A stretch of DNA of 64,000 bases from Pectinophora gossypiella (taxonomy: Eukaryota; Arthropoda; Insecta; Lepidoptera; Gelechiidae), in the NCBI RefSeq assembly GCF_024362695.1, contig NC_065404.1, positions 6,798,604 through 6,862,603 on the forward strand, read 5' to 3'. The first letter of the stretch is position 1; each line of letters begins with the position of its first letter. The translations under genes and the position numbers were made by a program. The notes below the pieces were generated by a model. That model was given only the letters and a program-made list of their open reading frames with translations. It was not told where the DNA came from and searched no databases. Below, piece after piece: positions 25,464 through 36,509 of the stretch.

Positions 25464-26561
25464 TTGAAGGCCCGCCCATCAGCACTCGCTTTCATTAACA
25501 TAATCCGTTTTCTTCCTGCGGCTCAAATTTCCAGATACAATAGTTGAACAATGGGGTAAGTTCGTATTGGTAGGTATCAATGTCACAAAAAATATACAAA
25601 TTGCATTAGCTAGTGAACTTACAAATTTTTCAAAATTATTCTTTATTGCATGTTCCTAATTTGAATTTGCAAATAGGACTTAAAAAATACAATTTACGGT
25701 TTTAATGCTAAATAGTAACTTTTTAAAATTTTTGGTAAGTACTACTTACTCAAATAAAATACTCGGTAAGAAATCTACTATTTATGTCTACTATATTTAC
25801 AGGCTCTTACAGACTGTTTAGGATTATGTCATAATACTAATAATATTCATATATGCCACATTTTATCGTCACGAACCTATTATTAAAACAAAAAAATATT
25901 TTTTTTAGTCCATATAAAAAATAATATTTTTAGTCCATAATTGAGTTTCTAAAAATATTTTAGTGCGTTTGTAACAACACAATATGTTATACAACTCGCG
26001 ATTATAACTTTGTTTTTTATTATTTACAACTGCTGCATATCGAAATGTAGAGTAAGTTTATGACGAGTTTTTTCATTTTTTACGACCTTATAAAGTTATA
26101 TTGGGTCATTCGATGTTTTAACATTTTGTCGAGAGGCACACTATCAAATTTCAACGTGTGCTTATAATTTAGGGCGAGTGCACACTCACAATGGGCAAGT
26201 GGGTTGTATTTTTAGGTCAGTTTCGTTTATGGTCAGTCGAAGGGCTCGACCGGAAGTGTCGTAAAACCACCGTCATCGTCAGATTCCACGATAATAAACC
26301 TCCTTGTTAATGTTAACAGTTTTATAATTACTGCTTCGTAATAATTAACTAGGCTAGACACCGCTCCGTTGGCTAATTGAAAAATTCATTCGTACTTGAA
26401 GGGAAAATTATGTAGGAGGCCCTATGTAGCAAGAGACTTTGTGAAAGTGTAGATTGTTATGTTGACATACATATTCGTACAACGTGAATATGTAATTTAA
26501 AAAAAGAGGAAAAATCATGAATTTTGCGACGAAATATTTCACTTGATATTAACTTAGAATC

Positions 26562-26669
26562 AATCTCATCAGTCATCCCGTGATCATGACACTTGCAACA
26601 GTGTCGAAATATCGGGAGTCTCATATCCCTACTTTAAACGCGGTAAGAACCCGTTATTATGTGTTTTAA
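26562..26669 (-). mobile_element. MITE-like family D, partial reverse copy
   Basis: The segment ctcatcagtcatcccgtgat, gtgtcgaaatatcgggagtc and cgcggtaagaacccgttatt is the reverse complement of 17294-17390. It covers one end only; the other end is missing or beyond recognition. Confidence 0.75.
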
Positions 26670-26788
26670 CTTAGAATCAAGGTTTGAATCATCCGCCTCA
26701 GTATTCGTTACGATCTCACTAACACCCTGTGTGCATTGCTTTTCTTAGATCGGTTTAAACATTTGGGTAATTATTAATTGTGGTAGAA

Positions 26789-26970
26789 ATTAACATAACA
26801 CCATGATTTTGCAGTTAAACGCTGCGTAAACGGTTATAATGTAAAAATATAACCAAAACAATATGTTTGGTTACTGTAATAGTATAGGGAATTTAAAAAA
26901 AAACACTCAACAGTAGCGACACCTGATGGAAGAAACAGGCAGTTTTTATCCTCAGAAAATGTAGGGATCA
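26789..26970. repeat. Family K dispersed repeat, copy 1
   Basis: This segment (ccatgattttgcagttaaac, gctgcgtaaacggttataat, gtagcgacacctgatggaag) is repeated in the same orientation at 61568-61766 with many substitutions. The type of element is not recognised; no terminal repeats or tail are visible. Confidence 0.7.
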
Positions 26971-26999
26971 CAAATCAAATTCAAATCGCCTCAAATTTG

Positions 27000-29900
27000 T
27001 ATAAACTGACCAATATTCTGTAACAATAAAGGGCTACACAAAACACTTGCCCTTATTCAAATTAACTAAGAATTTTTAGAATAATTTATTTTATAGAAAG
27101 GCTGTTTGAGCTTTTTCATTATTGTAGTTAGTTTTAGACTAGCAACTTCCTCCGTTTTGTGGTCGTTAAAAAATATAACGTAACACCTGAACAACGGCAG
27201 GCGAAGCTTTTCTACGTCGTAAAATTTTAATGTGGCAACCCTAAATCATCTGCCGCACACCTCCTCATTTGCTTATGTACTTTCCTGGGCTATCATAATG
27301 TTATTAGGTACGTTTTATTGATTATTGTTGATACTATTACTTTTTGTATTTAGAAATCGAATCTACAGAGGTGACCAATTTATAAAAGTATTAAATACGG
27401 TAATTAATTATTTACGATCCTAATAAATTATTCCCTTTGGACCACTGCTAAATCATTACTAACGACGAAATTTGATTCCTACGTTGACTGTGTTAATAAT
27501 TTTCTAATTATGTAAAGCAGGCAATATCCAATTAATAAGGAATTTCACACATAGGCTTAAGTGGCTGAGTCGGTCTGTAAATTAGTGTGAATTATAATAA
27601 TAAAACATTTCTCGCATAACTCCTATTTCATTGCTCAGAGCAAAGAAAAAACAACAAAGAATTTTTAATTAGCAAAACGTTTTCCTGTAGTGTGGCGCCC
27701 CGCGGCGTCGCTACTTTATTCACATTGCGTTGAGGTCGTTAACAAAACGTCAGTTTTCACAATATTTATGTCTCCATTATTTTTCATTTATAACGACATC
27801 ATAAAATTGAAATCTTGCTGATGAACAAGCTTCATTAATCTGTTAAGTACATATGTTGTTGTACACAATTAATACATGTCCACAAGATTACAATCTTAAG
27901 GCTCCTTACATATCGCTGCGAGTGAATTTTTCGCAAGGTTGCAAACTGCTACCGTTTTGTGAATGCTCTGGAGTTCAAGGTTTAAAATACCAGTAGCTAA
28001 AAAAAGGAAACCATTAAACGAGATCGAATGACGAGATAGCGACGTGAAGACCCTCTTCCATTTTACAAAAGTAATAAAATGAGAGTTCCATTTCGCACGA
28101 TTACCCGGGAGACGACAAAACATGTCAAGTGTCAATTTGTATAATTTACAGAGGAATTAAAATGGCGGTTTGACAGATGACGGCTCGCGTGGCGCTCGGC
28201 GCAGCGCCGCCGCCGCCGCGTACCGTCTTATGTCCTGTTCCAACCGTCCACTTGTTTATTTTTTAAATATTGAAACAAGGAACGTGACTTAATACAACAT
28301 TTATGCGGCATCTGGCTCAGACGCTTAATGTCGTTCATGCAAACTATCGAGCGTGTAAATGCGGTGATCAGCTGTCGTTAACTCGGACCCAGCTCTACTT
28401 TTCCTGAACATTTGTTTAGTTTGATTATTAATTGGTTACTCTATAGTTGGTGGGTGTTTTCTCATGGCTAGAGTGTGAGGTAACTGGATATTTGTTTTGA
28501 ACGAGGAGATTAGCGTCGCGACGCCGCGTGGCGACGTAACGAGACGCGAGAGCGACAGCTGACGCGCGCACGCGACGCCCCGTGCGAACTGACACTAATT
28601 CCACCCTGCGAAACTTTAATGCCGCCGACTGTACTATAGAAATCTTGTTCTCACTTTTAAATTCACACCTTTGACTTAAGCGGTCGATATTAAACTGGCA
28701 TAATTGTTATAATTAGCCGTAAATGTCACGCATAATCGCTGGTCCTGCATATCCTGTTGACGCAAAACACATATGGCACTACCGACCGACCGACCGGTAC
28801 ACTGCTCTTACGTGTAATGTAAAATAGGTTGGTTTTAATATGGTGTTGGTGAAGAAACTTATCATCTTTGTAGCTGTACCTATTTAAATAAGAAGTGCTA
28901 TTATCATGCTATAACACTGTGTGGTCATCTTAGTGTGATCAATGTGCATGTACCATAATCCCTAAGTTCCCTAAGTATACATATTATTATGTGAAAGTTT
29001 CATCATAGATGTAATTTTCTATACCAGAAACCGTTACATACCCATAACTTGAAACTGAATGATTTAAACATTATCGATGAAGACATAATGTGTAGACATC
29101 CCACGAAGGAACTGACGTAAGAAAATTAATAACGTGCCCATTGTAACTTGAAGGTAGAGCCGCTCTATTTTTTTGTTAAAATACTTTATAATTTTTATGA
29201 GATAGTTTTGCGGTCGATGTGTAACGCGAATTCGCACATAAACGTGTGTTGACTAACACCTTTGTGGTTATTTATGGTTAAGATAAAGGCGAGAGGTAGC
29301 CGTTTAGAAATACCTCATTTTAAACTCACAGTCTGTATTGCAAGCACGTATGTATCTATAATGAACGTGTGTTTCACTAAAGCAACGTCATAATCAGCGT
29401 AATGTGATTATAATCAACTCGTTAATTAAGTTATAGTGTTAAAAATAGCCGAAGCTCTCCAAGAATTTGTCCTTATTAACTTTTTGCTAGTTTTATCGGA
29501 ACCAATTAATATTGTAGTGTTAAACAGGGACGGATGGTTCTCATGTAATTGTAACAAAAAGGCAATTGTAGCAATTTACTATAGATAAGTAGAACGGGTG
29601 GAAGTTCGCTTGTTGGGAGCGCGCACGCAACGCGCCCGCGACGCGCTGCGCCCTCGGAACGCATGGAACTCAGAAAAACTGTTGACAATGATAATTAATA
29701 CGCTTCAATTACTACTTGACTTGATAGGCTTCTTTACTTGCTTACAATGCAATTATATAAAAGGTCATACTCACATAGTAAATCGTTGGTAGTAAATAAT
29801 TTTGACGCGGCACTCAATCATATCTGTTTGTCTACTCACTCGACGACAATTTACAGTTTGCTTAATGTAATGTGTGTGAATTGAGCGTGCAAATAGCATG

Positions 29901-30071
29901 TAACCGAGCGTATTTACTTGGTAATAAATTATCAATACCTAGTAGTGTCTGAAACCAATAACCTGAATCTTGTAGAATGTAAGTAAGTAGTAAACCAATT
30001 CGTTGTATGGGGGTCATACAACTTCACCATACTTTATAAACATCACCTATGCTATAACATAAAAATATGTA
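27000..30071. other. Non-coding block with two GC-rich patches
   Basis: The patches are 28180-28230 (gcgctcggcgcagcgccgcc) and 28500-28610, the latter dense in CpG. A T-box half-site-like octamer tcacacct lies at 28663-28670. No repeats are recognised. Confidence 0.45.
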
Positions 30072-30083
30072 GGTAATTATGTA

Positions 30084-30148
30084 CATACATAAACTGCCTA
30101 TATACGTCCCACTGCTGGGCACAGACCTCCCCTCAATCAATCAGAGGG
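30084..30148 (-). mobile_element. SINE family A, 65 bp 5'-truncated insertion with perfect target-site duplication
   Basis: The insert contains only the last part of the family A SINE in reverse orientation (catacataaactgcctatat, then cgtcccactgctgggcacag). It is flanked by a perfect 12 bp duplication, ggtaattatgta, at 30072-30083 and 30149-30160. The TATG-type tail sits at the left end, as expected for a - strand copy. Confidence 0.9.
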
Positions 30149-30160
30149 GGTAATTATGTA

Positions 30161-32376
30161 TTTCCAAGCAATAAAGTGAAAGTCAATTTTAATTTGTTTG
30201 GTTTTGTAAAGTATAATAAACAAAAGCATCAGCGGTAATTGGCAAGCATTGAGGAAGCGGCGAAACGTGCGACTCCTGCGCATCGGAAGCGGTTGTCCGC
30301 AATTGGCTCGCTTACCCTACAGAAATTAACCTCCATTCATGCTTAACTTGACGCAAACTGTCACTGAGTGTTCTCCTGTCGCACCAATGTTTTATAGTAC
30401 TACTAATTATTTGCTTATTTTTTTATTTCTTATAGTATCAAATATTATACTTAAAATTGTATATATCCATTGTACCTAAAAATAGGTTTCCTCTAGACAT
30501 TCACGACGATTACGAATTATAATAGAAATGGCTTTGAAAAGAATGCCTTTTGTTTTATTGGAATAGTGTTAGTCTTTCTAAATGTATCGGTTTTACAGAT
30601 AAGTGTTTAAAATTCCTAAAGGATAACACTTTATGCGTCTCTGGTATTATCATTTGGTATAGATCATTGCAAATTGCGGTCACTGTATCAAGAAGTAAGT
30701 ATCTAGCATAATAAATGGTGTTTAAAAAACACATTAAATAAGTAGTACTTAATTAACACAATGTCATTTTATGGAACAAATACAAAATTACGATGTCATT
30801 ACGTGACATCTAAATGTCAAATAATAATATTTCTACAAAATGAAATAATAAATTACAATTTTATTTTCATAAACTTCTAATGTACTAATTACATTTTGGT
30901 GCAAAATTACGGTTCGTGACTTAGTCGTAACGTCTTTGAGTAAAATATTTTATTTAATAATGAGCGCAGACATGTCAATGAAGTATAAGTTAAATAAACG
31001 AAAGTGCAGATTCACGTGATAACTCTAGAAATATCTAGAACGGCGTCCAGACATACTTACCTATGCCTAATCTATGTCAGTGTCTAGGTTTACATGAGAA
31101 ATCAACCAGAATCGTGACTTTCTGAAGAAATGTCGCCATATAAGGGACTCTAATGACCTGAGTTCTAATGGTTTCTATGCCTTAATAAGACTCTAGACCA
31201 TATCGGTCCATAGACAGAGTGCGGTCGATCTCCAACAGTATTCTGAAAGTGTTTTTTATAGCACTGACTTATGCTGAAGGTTTTTATGCAGGTGTTAATA
31301 AGGCAGTCTTAACTACTAAAGCATAACGTGTATTTTTAAAGAGAATGCAACTAACGAGTGATTTTAACTTATCATGCCTATTATAATTATTATAAACATT
31401 CTACATTAATGTAACTGAAAAAACAAGACTGTCCAAAATTCCTTTAACCACGAAAAGGTATGCGAATATTGAGTTTCTAATACATATTTGCTGATCTACA
31501 ACAGAAATGACTACATAGGCTCAAACTGTATGTTGCTCATACGACTTTACAAAACACTCGAAGGCCATTTCAGCAATTCACCGTCTGCCCACAGCTAGAT
31601 AATGCTCGTTCGGTATTAGTTAGGCTTATCCGAGGGCATCAGTTGACGTTTATTAATGAATTATGTAAATGTTCCCGTCGACTCCAACTCGCTGAATACA
31701 GGCTTTATTACTCGTTAAAAGCCTCTCTGATATTGCCTTTTGTTCCAGCAAGGACTTGCTAAATTGTTGAAATTGATGACACTAATAACTCGTGGAAACC
31801 CGTCAAATGCTTTCAACGGTTTGTTACCACGATTACTTTATATTAGTGTGAAGTCTTCTTTAGTTATTGCTGCAGATCATTGTAATGTACTTGCGTTTAC
31901 GCAAATGCTGAATGAGGAAAATGAATTCATATTTGGTAAAATGTTGTAGTTCAGCGTTTTAGAGGTTGTTAAACTAATGCACAAAGTATTTTTGAGTGCA
32001 ATGTGTCATGAATGTTAACTTTTGAATAAGTACATACCATCATATTGCTGCTGATGGCATATTTGTGAATAACTAGTTACTAAGTATAAGGCATTGTAAT
32101 AATTAATTAAACAGCAACAGTATAAAATATTAACGAGTGCGAAACAAGTTAATGTGACGACCTATCGTCACGGTTCTTCGTTTAGTATCTTTATCATCAT
32201 CTTATTTATTAACATGTTGTTCATTAACCTTAACTACATTGAAAGGTTACATTATGTTAACTAATAGAAGTTTTACTAGATTTACTGGGATTTCAAGGAT
32301 TACTGAAATGTGACACAGCTTCAAACATAAGTCTTGTACAGCTTTATCCGTAGAGTATCATCATCATTATCTTTAA
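30161..32376. other. AT-rich non-coding block
   Basis: I see no gene or recognised repeat in this stretch. Confidence 0.45.
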
Positions 32377-32790
32377 TTTAACTTTGTCGGTGTAGCATTC
32401 TCCATTCTTGTCTATCAAAGGCCAATTCTTTCCCTTACTTGTAAGACACGACGTTCACCTTCTCTTTAGTCTGTTTCACGTAAGCTCTTATTGGTCTTCC
32501 CCTTCCTCTCTTTCCTTGTAGCTTTCCTTCTATGATGTTTTTTTTAATAAATTCGTCGTGTTTAATAGGTGTCCAATCATCTTGCCTCTTCTGTTCTCGA
32601 TAATCCTCAATATATGCCTCTTCTCCCTTACTCTTACTAGCACTTCTTCATTAGTAACCCTTTCTGTCCAACTTATTCTTTCCATCCTCCTCCAACAGCA
32701 GATTTCAAAGGCTTCGAGTCTCTCTCTGTCTTTCTGTGTCAGTGTCCAAAATCAGTAGAGTATGAAGACCCCAAAACCATACACATATGT
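32377..32790 (-). mobile_element. LINE fragment encoding the C-terminal end of a reverse-transcriptase polyprotein (broken)
   Basis: Read on the - strand from about 32760, the sequence encodes DRERLEAFEICCWRRMER, then ISWTERVTNEEVLVRVREK and ENRRGKMIGHL. This is the block that follows the reverse-transcriptase domain in a widespread group of insect non-LTR elements. After GHL the frame shifts: the continuation KHDEFIKK...EGKLQGKRGRGRPI appears in another frame (near 32560). The coding region then ends and the short stretch tggagaatgctacaccgaca leads to the 3' end near 32377. It is a decayed remnant inside the presumed upstream intron. Confidence 0.8.
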
Positions 32791-34426
32791 CATGAAGATA
32801 TTTATGTTGTGGGATTGAAGTACGGTCGCGATCGATGGTTATCCATGATGGATGCGACTCATTACTGACGCGCTGTGGGTGGCGCGGTGAGCGGCGAAGT
32901 TGTCGTCGACTTGCGCGACAGCGATACTGTAACTACAACCCGCTTACAAAATGACTCCCGCTTAGGCGCTGTGCAAGCGGTGGACAAATAGAATGTACGA
33001 AAACTTACGCAGAGAAACGTCACCATGGACAGAGACGGTGAACTTGTACGCCGTGTGTCCAGCGCCTTATTGTACGCGACGATCCCGCGACCGATACGGA
33101 ACCACAATTCAAAACACACCTTATTACGATTTATTTATAGCCAGTGCTTAGCTCGAGACCCTCCTTGCTCCATGCTTTATCGTCGCACCGTTCTGCCTTC
33201 GAGAATTTTATAGGTATCTTCTATTTATTATTATATTATCATACTTTTCTCATAGCACGGTTGACACCGCAGCCGTGTTTTATGGACGCTAATATTTCTT
33301 TCTTTCACTCCTGGATTTTATTGCGCGTTCTTATAAAATTCAATAATAAATCCCGTGAGTATCGTTATGTTCAGGCAGCATGTACCTAGTATAATGTATA
33401 AATAACCACCGTATAGTAAAATTTTATTGAAAGAACTGTGGCGTGATGAACATTGTCCGATCAAGTTAAGACGGTCGGACAAATTGTTGCTTGACGGTTA
33501 TCTAATCTGACAGGCCTTAACTACTTGTTTAAGCTTCGAAATTATAAAAGTGCCGTTTAAACTTAAAAAAAAATATTATTATCAAAATTTGTGTATAAAT
33601 GAGCAGCGGTGGCGAGATGTTATCGCGGCGCAGTCGGCAGGAAGCGCTTCGACCCATTTAGGGATGCATTAAAATCGAATACATCATATTTGTTTGATTT
33701 CCTAGTTCCACGTTTCACCCTGTAATTATACAAGGCACCGTCCGTGGCCGGATCTCTGGCAGTTTTTGTAAAGATGCATTAATCATCTTTTTTTATTGCG
33801 AGCATATGTGTTTTCGTCCCGTGAAACACTTTGGGTTCACCTCCGAGCTTTTTGTATTCTTAAATGTCTAATTTAGTTTCAGTGGTCCCTGTTACGTCAT
33901 TAGCGCGATGACCGTTTTGTCAGTGGTCATAGAAAATTTATAGTTTACAGGTTACAGTTTGTGCTGTTATAATTTGACGCGATAAAACAAAGTATCCCAC
34001 AAACGCTTATTTCTAGTTTTACGAGAAATATAATATAGTCGTAAAGATAAGAATAGCAGTTATCCTGTTTGCTAAATAAGTATCTCAAATTAAAATATAG
34101 TGAGTTTTGTATTGTATTCATATCAGGTACTTTTTGATATTTAATCTCTTAAAGTTGTATAATAATATTATGTGAATGTCGTACCTATGAGAAAGCTTAA
34201 TACTGAATCCAAAAAGTACCTACCTATTTCAGAGCAGTAATTGCCAACACTAGCTAAGATAATTTAACGAACGAAGAATGGGGGTTCAGCCAGTCTGTTG
34301 ATCATTAGCCTACATGTACCCATAGAGTTACCGTCTTTATAATAGATACTCTTTTTTATGTCTGACCCTAAATGCCAAAGAGTAGGTACAGCGCGTGGTA
34401 ATTGTATGACTTTTGCATTGTTGTAG
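32791..34426. other. Intron end upstream of the first T-box exon found
   Basis: A CpG-richer patch lies at 32820-33080; otherwise the DNA is AT-rich. It ends in the acceptor tract before 34427. No upstream T-box exon was recognised here. Confidence 0.5.
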
Positions 34427-34700
34427 ACGGATGTTCCCGACGGTGCGCGTGTCGTTCGCGGGGTGCCGCGCGGAGGCGCGCTACGCCGTGCTGCTGGACG
34501 TGGTGCCGGTGGACGGCAAGCGGTATCGGTACGCGTACCACCGCTCCTCGTGGCTCGTGGCGGGCAAGGCAGACCCGCCCGCGCCCGCGCGCCTCTACCC
34601 GCACCCCGACTCGCCCTTCTCCGGGGACCAGCTGCGCAAGCAGGTCGTCTCCTTCGAGAAGGTCAAGCTCACCAACAACGAAATGGACAAAAATGGACAG
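34427..34700 (+). CDS. mid: T-box transcription factor, Tbx20 class (midline/H15): internal exon with N-terminal half of the T-box
   Basis: This internal exon encodes 91 full codons of a T-box DNA-binding domain after one base that completes an arginine codon. The acceptor is a T-rich tract ending ttgttgtag before 34427; the donor is CAG|gttagt at 34701, phase 0. Visible T-box hallmarks are RRMFPT at the start, KRYRYAYHRSSWLVAGKADP (residues about 29-48), PARLYPHPDSPFSGDQL and VSFEKVKLTNNEMDKNGQ at the end. KRYRYAYHRSSW and the SFEKVKLTNNE stretch fit the Tbx20 class (insect midline and H15), not Brachyury, Tbx2/3 or Dorsocross. The exon is far more GC-rich than its flanks. Family knowledge: nuclear sequence-specific transcription factor working in heart, neural and epidermal patterning. 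The first 20-25 residues of the domain should lie in an upstream exon that I did not find. I cannot decide between midline and H15 without comparison. Confidence 0.96.
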
Positions 34701-35389
34701 GTTAGTCGCTACTACTTTAAATACGTTACTCGAAGTCAAATCCCTATTGTTGGAAAATCCGGAATTTTTATGTTAATACTTTTGATGGAGACTAAACTGT
34801 CTTACCGAACGCTTCTCAGTTTCTGAGTATTCTGACAATAATGACCAGTTTGTTATAACAGCGGCAAATGCGTTTTACTTCTATTAAAGGTAATCGTCAT
34901 GCAGTCCTGAAATTCCCTATCTACAAAACGTCCTTATTTGGCATTCCTTGCTATCGCTTAAAAGTGCATTTTGACAACGCTCGAGTCAACAAAAATCAGA
35001 TATAATATGCAATATCTGGGGTTATTTTTTTTACAAATGCAATAATTTGCCTCACAATTTAGGTAACTAACCTAACCTACTCAAAAATATGTTGACTCTC
35101 AGACAATCCTCCATCTGTGACGGCAACAAGACGGCAATATGTCAAAATGTCTTTCAATATTCATGAATCACAAATACAAACAGCTGTCTAGAGAAATATG
35201 AAAATGATAAATGACATTATGGAATTTTAAATCGTTACCGGAACGAAATCATAATATTGTACTAGAATTCATGGATCGTGGCGTAGCCAGTGCTTATATT
35301 TATTAGAGAGTCTATGAAGATATCGCAACAATCAGGGCACTTAATATCTATGGCTACTAGAACAATTATTGGTCAGCAAAAATTTAGTA

Positions 35390-35427
35390 TCGATCGCCAT
35401 CGACTCGCAAAGAAGAAGAAGAAGAAC
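35390..35427. repeat. Short shared repeat ending in a GAAGAAG run
   Basis: The block tatcgatcgccatcgactcg followed by caaagaagaag is found again at 52793-52826 with the same orientation. It probably represents the 3' end of a retroelement whose body is not recognisable here. Confidence 0.6.
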
Positions 35428-35488
35428 GTAGTGAGTTATATTCTCTTTGATTTCTACCAGTTGGTAGAAACAGAGCATAATTTATACC

Positions 35489-35605
35489 TAAAACACATAA
35501 TAACGGGTTCTTACCGCGTTTAAAATAGGGAGTCTCATATCCCTATTTTAAACGCGGTAAGGACGTTATTATGTGTTTTAATTATGATAATAACCGCGTA
35601 AACTT
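35489..35605. mobile_element. MITE-like family D, foldback copy (40 bp hairpin)
   Basis: The left arm 35489-35530 (taaaacacataataacgggt, then tcttaccgcgtttaaaatag and gg) and the right arm 35541-35580 are inverted repeats. They differ by a substitution and a 2-base gap, with a 10 base loop. The right arm is followed by the other family D end (aattatgataataaccgcgt). The internal 100 bp or so of the family seen at 17294 is missing, so the copy is a near-palindromic deletion derivative. Confidence 0.85.
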
Positions 35606-36184
35606 AAAACTGTATAATTCATACCTGTCAAGGACATCATACCTTAACCATCGATTTACCTATATGTAGCTAGAAAGGAACGGCCTATGTCACCATAATA
35701 TAGGGAATAGGGACCTTTTCGCCTGTTGAACTTTCTAAGTTAAGAGAAACACGTTAGTTTAGAATGATCTAATATCATACCTATCTTAGTATAAGTCTAT
35801 GAATAACGACGGGGACTAAGATTTATCTCGAAGAGAACGTCGATAGGTTACAAGTACGTGACAAGGTGATAAAGCGACGGGCCGCAGGATGAGCTATAAA
35901 GTGTTGAAGCAATGAAGATTTATAACCCAATATGACCAGTTTAGTCTTAACCTAAAACTAAAGGTCTGTCTATAAATAAGTGTTAACTTTAGGTACCTAC
36001 AGTTTAGCCTTTGGTATCACTAAACATAACATACGCTCAACGACTATGACTAACTTGGATTAGTTGAATAAAAATAAGCAAATACCAGTTTAAACCTTTT
36101 TTTCATATATTTTACATCGAAACCCTTTTCGTGCTCGGTTTTCCCTCGCAAAGATTCAAACTATCTTATTATCAAATCATAAAA

Positions 36185-36509
36185 TCATAAACAGCTTATA
36201 TACGTCCCATTCTAGGCACAGGCCTCCCATCAACCGGAGGGGGTATGGAGCATACTCCACCACGCTGCTCCACTGAGGGTTGGTGGAGATGATTTTACGG
36301 CTAATAGCCGGGACCAACGGCTTAACGTGCCCTCCAAACACGGAATCATATCACTTTTTCAGACAATCAGATGATTCAAGCCTGAAAAGTCTTTACCTAA
36401 CAAAGGATAGTCTCACAAAGTGATTTCGCCAATGTCCCTATCGGGAATCGAACCCAGACCTCCATCCAGATCGTGAGCCTAACTATCAAACCACTAGACC
36501 ATGGAGGCT
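36185..36509 (-). mobile_element. SINE family A, near full-length copy with tRNA-like head
   Basis: Read on the - strand from 36509, the element begins gcctccatggtctagtggtt, a tRNA-like A-box region. It has the B box GGTTCGATTCC at 36454-36444, then the body module and the tail (cccactgctggg-type sequence) near 36200. The B box fits the RNA polymerase III consensus GGTTCGANTCC. This is a SINE, not a functional tRNA gene: the 3' half of a tRNA cloverleaf is replaced by SINE body. Confidence 0.9.

Noticed and set aside
28663..28670. T-box half-site tcacacct as an autoregulatory site
   Set aside because: A single 8-mer is expected by chance about twice in 64 kb on both strands; no paired site or conservation can be shown.
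33421..33500. gaactgtggcgtgatgaa as a possible start of the missing T-box segment (ELW)
   Set aside because: The following residues (RDEHCPIK) do not match a T-box, and there is no donor in phase 2 giving GR before RMFPT.
34368..34739. 123-codon - strand frame and two extra + frames at the first T-box exon
   Set aside because: Shadows of the GC-rich exon; only one frame gives the T-box.
36444..36509. Possible tRNA gene on the - strand
   Set aside because: Same reason: the tRNA-like head continues into SINE family A and no 3' acceptor stem follows.
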